From Globicatella sulfidifaciens DSM 15739 (lineage in GTDB: Bacteria; Bacillota; Bacilli; Lactobacillales; Aerococcaceae), in the NCBI RefSeq assembly GCF_900167405.1, contig NZ_FUWO01000005.1, positions 62,001 through 126,000 on the forward strand: a stretch of DNA of 64,000 nucleotides. The letters run 5' to 3'. Shown here one piece after another: positions 57,216-64,000 of this stretch (its first letter is position 1; every line of letters begins with the position of its first letter). The notes beneath the pieces are model-generated. The model made no database searches and was not told the DNA's origin. It worked only from the letters and a program-made list of their open reading frames with translations. The position numbers and the translations under genes are program-made.

Positions 57216-57986
57216 ATGTATAGTTTATATTTTACAGCTTTAAAAAGTTTAGTGATGAAAGAAACTAATCGTTATTTGCGAATCTGGGTTCAAACATTAG
57301 TTCCACCTGTCATTACCACTTCACTTTATTTTATAATCTTTGGAAAAATGATTGGTGGACGTATTGGTGAAATGGGAGGCTTCAGTTATATGGAGTTTAT
57401 TGTTCCAGGATTGATAATGATGTCATCGATTACCAGTTCCTATGCCAATGTTTCCTCATCATTCTTCTCTCAAAAATTACAAAAGAATATTGAAGAATTA
57501 TTAGTAGCCCCTGTACCTACTCATGTTATCATTTGGGGATTTGTATTAGGAGGGGTAGGACGGAGTTTAATTGTCGCTTCATTAGTGACCATGGTGTCAT
57601 TATTCTTTGTACCATTACATGTTCATTCATGGTTAGTGGTAGTGATGACCATTTTAATGACCGCTATTTTATTTTCTTTAGCAGGTTTGATCAATGGTGT
57701 GTTTGCTAGAAGTTTTGATGATGTCTCAATTGTGCCAACGTTTGTACTACAACCCTTAACGTATCTAGGTGGAGTGTTCTATGCTATTTCCATGTTACCA
57801 CCATTTTGGCAAGCCGTTTCGAAAATCAATCCAATCGTTTATATGATTTCGGGTTTCCGTTACGGTTTCTTAGGGATAGGCGATGTACCGATAGCGATGT
57901 CGATTACCATTTTAATCATTTTTATCGCGGTACTGTATTCATTAGCATATTATTTAGTGGATCGCGGTATTGGCTTACGTAGCTAA
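57216..57986 (+). CDS. ABC-2 type permease (YadH-like)
   Basis: The 256-residue protein has six hydrophobic segments and the ABC-2 membrane signature (QPLTYLGGVFYAISMLPPFW, with NPIVYMISGFRYGFLG after it). It forms the membrane part with the preceding ATPase. The start follows GGAGG. A strong terminator follows. Confidence 0.92.
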   Translation: MYSLYFTALKSLVMKETNRYLRIWVQTLVPPVITTSLYFIIFGKMIGGRIGEMGGFSYMEFIVPGLIMMSSITSSYANVSSSFFSQKLQKNIEELLVAPVPTHVIIWGFVLGGVGRSLIVASLVTMVSLFFVPLHVHSWLVVVMTILMTAILFSLAGLINGVFARSFDDVSIVPTFVLQPLTYLGGVFYAISMLPPFWQAVSKINPIVYMISGFRYGFLGIGDVPIAMSITILIIFIAVLYSLAYYLVDRGIGLRS

Positions 57987-58036
57987 TTTAACCAGTATAA
58001 CAGTCAAATCCAACCCAAAAGTGCACAATATAATTC

Positions 58037-58079
58037 AATCTCCCTTGTTTACCACAGTGATAGCAAGGGAGATTTTTTT
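58037..58079 (+). terminator. Rho-independent terminator after the ABC-2 exporter
   Basis: ATCTCCCTTG pairs with CAAGGGAGAT (shifted by one in the loop), followed by TTTTTTT. Confidence 0.9.
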
Positions 58080-58140
58080 CAAATGATGCGAATGAACCTA
58101 GAAAATTCAGTCGACTCATACCTAAAAGTATTGAGTTCTT

Positions 58141-58410
58141 TTATTTCATTAATTTTACGAAGATGAAGGTGAGTACTCCCGTTAATAAGATTGCCAAAAT
58201 CATCCAAATGATAAAGAGAGTTTCATATTTTAAGGTCGTTAAAAACAAACCGACTAATCCCATTGAGAAAAAGGCTGAAATGAGAGCTTTAATAATTTTA
58301 GTATCTTCAAGGTTTAACCAAACTTTTAGTTCATGGCGGAAATAGAATAAATATCCAGCGATAATCAACATTAAGAGGGGAAAAGCAAAATATAAAACCG
58401 TTAATATCAT
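58141..58410 (-). CDS. Small three-segment membrane protein
   Basis: I do not recognise the family. The 89-residue protein has three hydrophobic segments: LYFAFPLLMLIIAGYLFYF, ISAFFSMGLVGLFLTTL and FIIWMILAILLTGVLTFIFV, with a short charged loop (RHELKVWLNLEDTK) between the first two. The ATG at 58410 follows AAAGGAG; the longer frame from 58431 includes that site. It begins just after the 6S RNA terminator and may be transcribed by read-through. Confidence 0.7.
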   Translation of the reverse strand: MILTVLYFAFPLLMLIIAGYLFYFRHELKVWLNLEDTKIIKALISAFFSMGLVGLFLTTLKYETLFIIWMILAILLTGVLTFIFVKLMK

Positions 58411-58435
58411 ATAGTACTCCTTTAATTTCATTTAT

Positions 58436-58661
58436 AAAAAAAGCTGGCTCGCGCCAGCTAATAAGAATATCCGAATATGCCGTCATGGCGTACACATGTA
58501 ATGAACCCGCAAGTAACTGCAGGTGGGCTTCAAGAAAATCCTTCCTGACTTCCAAGTGTAAAAGGCTTGTCATTCCAGACCTTCAGTAGAATCCCTATAT
58601 AATAATAAAGTGTTCGGTTCGCACGATGTGTAAACAACGTACACTTCAGATATCTCATCTA
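58436..58661 (-). ncRNA. ssrS: 6S RNA (SsrS)
   Basis: A non-coding transcript of about 225 bases. Its ends pair (GATATCTGAA near the 5' end with TTCGGATATTC near the 3' end). A 5'-side hairpin GTGTA/TACAC and a 3'-side hairpin CCTGCA/TTGCGGG flank a large central bubble. The terminal stem begins GGGATTC against GAAGCCC. This is the 6S layout: a closed stem, a bubble imitating an open promoter, and a long terminal arm. It has an extended -10 promoter and ends in a perfect terminator (GCTGGC/GCCAGC then seven Ts). Lying next to rarA also fits 6S genes in some Firmicutes. 6S RNA binds sigmaA-RNA polymerase in stationary phase. Confidence 0.8.
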
Positions 58662-58668
58662 TGACTAT

Positions 58669-58677
58669 ATTATAGCA
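58669..58677 (-). promoter_or_regulatory. Extended -10 promoter of 6S RNA
   Basis: Minus strand TGCTATAAT, 7 to 8 bases before the predicted 5' end. The -35 region is T-rich (TTTATT). Confidence 0.75.
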
Positions 58678-58887
58678 CTAAATGTTTTATAAATAAAGCG
58701 TTTTGCAAAAATATCATTATTAAACCGCAATTAATCAAGTTACATCAAGCTTAATCGCAAAAAAATATCGCTTTTTGTGAGGTGCTTTAATGTTTTGTTG
58801 CTTTAAAATGGGGCGATTAGACATTATAATTCAACCTAATTTAAAATGCATTTTCTGATCTAAGGCGTTACTATTTTTTATTTCACT

Positions 58888-59065
58888 AGTGGGCAGAGGC
58901 TGGGCATAAACTTGATAAATTTAGTCAAAATTATTGTTCGTTAATTAATAGCGCAGTGGTTGAGTGGCCTCAACCTACATCTTTCGACTTGTTTGAGGCC
59001 TACTCAACTGTGCGGGGGTGGGCAGACGAAGCGAAAATTATTTAATTTTCTACTTCTTGCCCACT
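58888..59065 (+). repeat. Complete intergenic repeat element with terminal inverted repeats
   Basis: The 178-base element starts AGTGGGCA and ends TGCCCACT, an 8-bp perfect terminal inverted repeat. Inside are module A (GCGCAGTGGTTGAGTGGCC, near 58951) and module B (CTGTGCGGGGGTGGGCAGAC then GAAGCGAAAAT). It has no reading frame. It ends 11 bases from the rarA stop codon. Confidence 0.88.
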
Positions 59066-59076
59066 CCCGCTTGAAA

Positions 59077-60345
59077 TTATGATTGACTTTTTATTTTTTT
59101 ATAGACATTAGCGAGGGCTTCTTCATATTTACCAGTTGGATCTGGTTTGAAGTATTGTTTACTTTTAACATTATCTGGTAAATATTGTTGTAAGACCCAA
59201 TGACCAGGATAGCTATGAGGATATTTATATTCAACACCACGACCCAATTTAGCTGCTCCGCTATAATGAGCATCTCTCAAGTGATCAGGAATAGGGCCAA
59301 TATTACCACTGCGAATATCAGCTAGCGCATTGTCTAATGCCATCATTGTGGTATTGGATTTTGGACTTAAGGCAAGTTCTACAGTCGCAAAGGCTAACGG
59401 AATACGTGCTTCAGGTAAGCCTAATTTTTCTGCGGCTTCGACAGCGGCTACTGTTCTTTCAGTTGATTGAGGGTTACCCAAGCCAATATCTTCATAAGCA
59501 ATGACCAATAAGCGACGACAAGCAATAATTAACTCGCCGGCTTCCAGTAAAATCGCTAGATAATAGAGGGCAGCATCTACATCACTTCCACGAATGGATT
59601 TTTGTAATGCAGAGATGGTATCATAATGGGCATCGCCATCTTTATCATGAGCCAAACGTTTGCGTTGCAAGCATTCTTCAGCAATATCTTGAGTAATGAC
59701 TACTTTACCGTCTTTATTCGCTTCTGTCGATAAAACAGCTAATTCAAGTGAATTGAGGGCGCTACGAATATCGCCATTGGTGACATGTGCAAAATGACGT
59801 AAGGTGCTGTCATCCATTTCAACTTGATAGTGACCTAAGCCCCGTTCTGAATCGTAAAGCGCATTGGTTAAGCCTTCAACAATTTCGTCACTCGTTAGTG
59901 GCTTGACTTCGAAGATTTGTACGCGACTACGGATAGCAGGGTTAATGGATATATAAGGATTTTCAGTAGTGGCACCAATTAAAATCACTCGTCCACTTTC
60001 AAGGTGGGGGAGTAGATAATCTTGCTTAACTTTATTTAAACGATGTATCTCATCCAGTAATAAAATGACGGTGCCTGACATCTTTGCTTCTTCAACGACG
60101 ACTTCGATATCCTTTTTGCTGTCAGTGGCGGCATTAAGGACGCGAAAGGCATGTTGTGTACTACCGGCAATGGCACTGGCGATACTGGTTTTTCCTGTGC
60201 CTGGAGGACCATATAAAATCATGGAAGTGAGTCTTTGAGCACGAACCATGCGATCAATGATTTTACCGGGTCCCACTAAGTGTTGCTGACCAATCACTTC
60301 TTCAATTTTTCGAGGTCTCATTCGGTAAGCTAATGGTTGAGACAT
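59077..60345 (-). CDS. rarA: Replication-associated recombination protein RarA (MgsA)
   Basis: RarA is an AAA+ ATPase related to clamp loaders that acts at stalled replication forks. N-terminal MSQPLAYRMRPRKIEEVIGQ is typical. Walker A is GPPGTGKTS (46-54), Walker B is ILLLDEIHRLN, sensor 1 is ILIGATTENPYISINPA, and the C-terminal tetramerisation region includes YPHSYPGHWVLQQYLP. At 422 residues it is the usual length. The start follows AAAGGAGGA. 6S RNA lies about 420 bases downstream on the same strand. Confidence 0.96.
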   Translation of the reverse strand: MSQPLAYRMRPRKIEEVIGQQHLVGPGKIIDRMVRAQRLTSMILYGPPGTGKTSIASAIAGSTQHAFRVLNAATDSKKDIEVVVEEAKMSGTVILLLDEIHRLNKVKQDYLLPHLESGRVILIGATTENPYISINPAIRSRVQIFEVKPLTSDEIVEGLTNALYDSERGLGHYQVEMDDSTLRHFAHVTNGDIRSALNSLELAVLSTEANKDGKVVITQDIAEECLQRKRLAHDKDGDAHYDTISALQKSIRGSDVDAALYYLAILLEAGELIIACRRLLVIAYEDIGLGNPQSTERTVAAVEAAEKLGLPEARIPLAFATVELALSPKSNTTMMALDNALADIRSGNIGPIPDHLRDAHYSGAAKLGRGVEYKYPHSYPGHWVLQQYLPDNVKSKQYFKPDPTGKYEEALANVYKKIKSQS

Positions 60346-60416
60346 GCTAATCCTCCTTTGGTTTTTATGAATTAATATCTCTATTTTAAAATATTTATTA
60401 AATTAAAGCAAAAGTC

Positions 60417-60445
60417 TTGGTTACGTTTTTATTATATGTTATGAT
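60417..60445 (+). promoter_or_regulatory. Distal promoter before nifS-type gene
   Basis: TTGGTT (60417-60422), 17-base spacer ending in TGT, TATGAT (60440-60445), an extended -10. Confidence 0.6.
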
Positions 60446-60498
60446 ACTGAAGTTGTGAATACATTATGATATTCGTTTGAATGAAGAAAGGATTGATT

Positions 60499-60519
60499 AT
60501 GCATTTTATAGTTTGTTAG
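60499..60519 (+). CDS. Possible leader peptide ending in Cys
   Basis: A six-codon frame (MHFIVC) after AAAGGA at proper spacing; an in-frame ATG at 60481 would give 12 residues (MKKGLIMHFIVC). The last codon before the TAG stop is Cys (TGT). It lies between two promoters ahead of a cysteine desulfurase gene. A frame this short can arise by chance. Confidence 0.2.
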   Translation: MHFIVC

Positions 60520-60571
60520 GATGTTATTTATCAAATGATCGATTCAATGATAGGGGTCCTTTAATTATCCA

Positions 60572-60600
60572 TACACAAACAAATTGGAATGTAGTATAAT
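60572..60600 (+). promoter_or_regulatory. Proximal promoter of the nifS-DUF1831-mnmA operon
   Basis: TACACA (60572-60577), 17-base spacer, TATAAT (60595-60600), 28 bases before the start codon. Confidence 0.65.
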
Positions 60601-60627
60601 AGACAATGTGATAAGGAGGAATGTGTC

Positions 60628-61788
60628 GTGATATATTTAGATAATGCCGCAACGACACCCGTTGATCCAGAAGTAGCAAACGTTATCCATGAAGCTTTGT
60701 TGGAAAATTATTATAATCCATCAAGTGTTTATCAAGCGGGAAAGAAAAATAAACATTTAATTAATCAAGCACGCCAACAAATAAAAGAGCTGATTCATTT
60801 ACCAAAAGCAGATTTATATTTTACCAGCGGGGCGACTGAAGCGAATAATTGGGCCATTCTGTCACAAGCAAAGAAAGCAAAAGCACTAGGTTATGGTCAT
60901 CATATTGTCGCTACGGCAATTGAACATCCATCAGTGTTAGAAGTGTTAAAATATTTAGAGACTCAAGGTTTCGACATCACTTATTTAAAACCTCATGATT
61001 TAAATTTTTCGATTGAACAATTTATTGCCGCAACCACCCCACAAACAATTGGTTGGGTAGCCATGTTGGTTAACAATGAATTAGGTGCGCGTTTACCGAT
61101 TGAAGAACTCGGAAAAATTGCCAAAGACCATGTTAAATGGTTCCACGTTGATGCCGTTCAAGCATTTGGTCATGGTAAAGTAGATCTCGAGGCGTTAAAT
61201 GCCACTTCTTATTCGGCCTCTGGTCATAAATTAGGTGCCCCAAAAGGTATTGGCTTTTTAGCTTATCAACCATGGGATGAAAAAATGACGCTTCAGCCTT
61301 TATTGCATGGGGGTGGACAAGAAGCCGGGTTACGTTCTGGAACAGAAAATCTTCCTTATATATTAGGGTTGACGAAGGCTTTTGAATTAGCAAACCAAGC
61401 TAATTTAGACAACGTTAGTGAATTAGCGAGTTATTTAATGAATCAACTCAAGCAAAAGGGCATTCAATTTGAACGTAATGGTGCTCATCAAGTACCATAC
61501 ATTGTTAATTTATATTTTCCCAATATTGATGCAAGTCAGCTGTTAGTCCAAACTGATTTAGCTAATATCGCTATCTCAGCTGGAAGTGCTTGTTCAGCAG
61601 GTAGTTTAGAATTAAGTCATGTTTTATCAGCTTATTATCCAAATGATGATAAGCGTCATCACCAAAGTATTCGATTATCTTTTGGTAAACAAAACACCAA
61701 AGAAGAAATTGATACCTTTATCCAACAATTAATTAATTTAAAAGAAAGGACCAAACAATTATGGCATTCACAACAACCGCAACATTAA
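60628..61788 (+). CDS. Cysteine desulfurase, NifS/IscS type
   Basis: A group I cysteine desulfurase. The PLP-binding Lys is K201 in YSASGHKLGAPKGIGF. The active-site Cys is C322 in SAGSACSAGSLELSHVL. The N-terminal IYLDNAATTPVDPE is typical. The start is GTG at 60628, 9 bases after AAGGAGG. Its operon with DUF1831 and mnmA suggests that it supplies sulfur for 2-thiouridine in tRNA, while SufS serves Fe-S clusters. Confidence 0.95.
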   Translation: MIYLDNAATTPVDPEVANVIHEALLENYYNPSSVYQAGKKNKHLINQARQQIKELIHLPKADLYFTSGATEANNWAILSQAKKAKALGYGHHIVATAIEHPSVLEVLKYLETQGFDITYLKPHDLNFSIEQFIAATTPQTIGWVAMLVNNELGARLPIEELGKIAKDHVKWFHVDAVQAFGHGKVDLEALNATSYSASGHKLGAPKGIGFLAYQPWDEKMTLQPLLHGGGQEAGLRSGTENLPYILGLTKAFELANQANLDNVSELASYLMNQLKQKGIQFERNGAHQVPYIVNLYFPNIDASQLLVQTDLANIAISAGSACSAGSLELSHVLSAYYPNDDKRHHQSIRLSFGKQNTKEEIDTFIQQLINLKERTKQLWHSQQPQH

Positions 61789-62099
61789 AAGGATTCAATC
61801 GTACATTTAGCATGAGCCCAGAATGTAAACCTTATACCTTAAGAGATAATGGTTTCATGGAGACTAAAGGTGGTAATTTTCAATATAAACGACCTTTAGA
61901 TACGGAACATCGGAGAGGTTTAGTATTGAAAGTGACAGTAAAAAATGATTTGAAAACATTAAAAATCTCGACTGTTACGAGTAATGAATTAACTGCTGTT
62001 GATGTCTCGAAATTAGATAATAATGCAATGTTAGTAGAAAAAATTAACTTTATTTTTGATGGTTTTGTCGATCGAAATGTAATGATTGAACACAAATAA
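61761..62099 (+). CDS. DUF1831 domain protein
   Basis: The 112-residue protein matches the DUF1831 family of Lactobacillales, small proteins nearly always encoded beside a cysteine desulfurase and mnmA. It has a beta-rich pattern (FQYKRPLDTEHRRGLVLKVT) and no obvious catalytic motif; its single Cys (C23) is not in a known motif. It overlaps the desulfurase gene by 28 bases, with AAAGGACC inside that gene as ribosome-binding site. Function is unknown; a role in sulfur transfer is only a guess from neighbours. Confidence 0.82.
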   Translation: MAFTTTATLKGFNRTFSMSPECKPYTLRDNGFMETKGGNFQYKRPLDTEHRRGLVLKVTVKNDLKTLKISTVTSNELTAVDVSKLDNNAMLVEKINFIFDGFVDRNVMIEHK

Positions 62100-62107
62100 C
62101 AATATAA

Positions 62108-63250
<1,143 letters not shown>

Positions 63251-63272
63251 AATGAAAAGATAAATAAAGATA

Positions 63273-63325
63273 GAGTGAATCGATATAGGGATATTAAGTA
63301 ACTATTGCGAATTCACTCATTTTTT
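63273..63325 (+). terminator. Rho-independent terminator after mnmA
   Basis: GAGTGAATCG pairs with CGAATTCACTC (one bulge) around about 25 bases, followed by ATTTTTT. Confidence 0.85.
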
Positions 63326-63604
63326 GTTTGTGATATTTAAGATATTAGGTTGCCTGTATTTAGTTGGCTGTATGCTTTTGGTTGTGAATAGAAGGATTTT
63401 CTCTGGTGATTAGGTATAGGTTTTAGAAAGGCTGTTAAAGACGAATTCAGTTTTTTTTTTTGAAACTTTGATCGGAGTAAAAATGAAGCAAATCGATTGA
63501 TTCTCGAATTGTTTATTCACCTCCCGTACAGTATGAATTAGATAAAAAGTTGAAAAACGATTGAGTTTTGCTCTTGATTAGAATTCATTAGTATAAAAGG
63601 TTGA
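63326..63604. other. Intergenic region with decayed repeat copy
   Basis: It contains an 11-base T-run (63451-63461) and a decayed module B fragment (63490-63534). No gene was recognised. Confidence 0.5.
63490..63534 (-). repeat. Decayed module B fragment of the repeat family
   Basis: AAATCGATTGATTCTCG, then CACCTCCCGTACAGTAT, aligns without gaps to module B at 24375-24420 (AAATCGAATGATTTTCG, CACCCCCGCACAGTT) with about a dozen changes. Confidence 0.55.
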
Positions 63605-63656
63605 ATAAAAAGTGGACAAGTTTACCAAAGTGCTGGTTTTTATCGCTCGTCCACTG
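63605..63656 (-). terminator. Terminator of the YjjG-like gene
   Basis: On the minus strand AGTGGACGAG pairs with CTTGTCCACT, followed by TTTTTATT. Confidence 0.8.
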
Positions 63657-63661
63657 ATAGT

Positions 63662-64000
63662 TTAAATTAATATATCTAATATTTCTTTGAAGGTTTGTGC
63701 TTGATAGGTGATGGTTAAGTCGTCTGGCTGTTGCTTTTGGTGAGGATTATACCAAATCGAATGCATCTGAATATTGTGCGCTCCACGCATATCAGAGGTA
63801 AGACTGTCGCCAATCATAATCGCTTGTTCAAAATCAAAATCATTGATTTGTTTAAATGATTCTTCGAAAAAGCGAGCATCAGGTTTACTAAACCCTAATT
63901 TTTCTGAAATGAAGATATAATCAAAATAGTCGATGATGCCGGTTTGATTAAGACGTTTTATTTGCGTTGGGTAGACACCATTGGATGCTGCTAATAATGT
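63662..64000 (-). CDS. YjjG-like HAD nucleotidase, C-terminal part; 5' end outside window
   Basis: A minus-strand frame is open from the window edge to a TAA at 63664-63662 (112 residues visible). It shows the HAD motif II region LLAASNGVYPTQIKRL, then ISEKLGFSKPDARFFEESF (motif III Lys) and MIGDSLTSDMRGAHN (motif IV), and SIWYNP. This fits the YjjG/YfnB group of HAD-IA phosphatases acting on pyrimidine nucleotides. The start and the nucleophile Asp are outside the window. A terminator lies just after it. Confidence 0.88.
   Translation of the reverse strand, partial: TLLAASNGVYPTQIKRLNQTGIIDYFDYIFISEKLGFSKPDARFFEESFKQINDFDFEQAIMIGDSLTSDMRGAHNIQMHSIWYNPHQKQQPDDLTITYQAQTFKEILDILI

Noticed and set aside
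58331-58573. 80-codon minus-strand frame
   Set aside because: It lies inside 6S RNA and crosses its terminator and the start of the small membrane protein gene.

Overview
The window is a 64 kb piece of a low-GC Gram-positive chromosome. AT-rich third codon positions, strong GGAGG ribosome-binding sites, SufCDSUB iron-sulfur assembly, HrcA/CIRCE heat-shock control, a T-box before hisS-aspS, an HdiR-like SOS repressor beside umuC and a DUF1831 gene between a cysteine desulfurase and mnmA all fit the order Lactobacillales. Aerococcaceae or Carnobacteriaceae are plausible families, but this is inferred from gene content only. No sporulation, phage or transposase genes, tRNA, rRNA or CRISPR array were recognised.

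Layout. 1-7.5 kb: end of parE, parC, then truB-ribF-hemW and a YitT-type membrane protein. 7.8-12.8 kb: hrcA-grpE-dnaK behind two CIRCE operators, then dnaJ with its own promoter. 13.2-16.6 kb: uppS-cdsA (cell-envelope lipid synthesis) and fhs (one-carbon metabolism). 16.9-19.5 kb, minus strand: a DNA-damage cassette (LexA/HdiR-like repressor, Y-family polymerase, YolD-like protein). 19.6-24.3 kb: single genes (phosphoesterase, HAD phosphatase, SufT-like protein, acyl-CoA thioesterase, PlsC-like acyltransferase, glutaminyl cyclase). 24.8-26.4 kb: tgt-yajC. 26.8-32.3 kb: the rimP-nusA-rnpM-ylxQ-infB-rbfA translation/transcription operon. 32.6-38.4 kb: a compact surface-polysaccharide locus (GT4, flippase, polymerase, chain-length-like protein, GT2). 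38.6-42 kb: a MacAB-like exporter, then frr. 43.2-49.5 kb: an SH3b/amidase, T-box, hisS-aspS and nfo. 49.6-57.9 kb: an AlkD-like glycosylase, the suf operon, a CsbD-like protein and an ABC-2 exporter. 58-64 kb: a small membrane protein, 6S RNA, rarA, a nifS-type desulfurase, DUF1831, mnmA and the 3' end of a YjjG-like HAD gene.

Most genes are core housekeeping. The accessory parts are the polysaccharide locus, the exporters, the secreted glutaminyl cyclase and a family of intergenic repeats found at six places. One of these repeats has terminal inverted repeats, and another copy lies between the T-box and hisS.

The observations most worth following are: (1) ParE carries a roughly 120-residue low-complexity tail ending exactly in QLELF, a match to the bacterial beta-clamp-binding motif; (2) the intergenic repeat family; (3) a T-box whose specifier region reads GACAC, overlapping Asp and His codons, ahead of hisS-aspS; (4) two 18-bp operator-like repeats flanking the promoter of the SOS cassette; (5) a Wzz-like protein with an extra cytoplasmic domain. 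Start codons were re-chosen from ribosome-binding sites for truB, dnaJ, nusA, sufD, csbD, mnmA and others.
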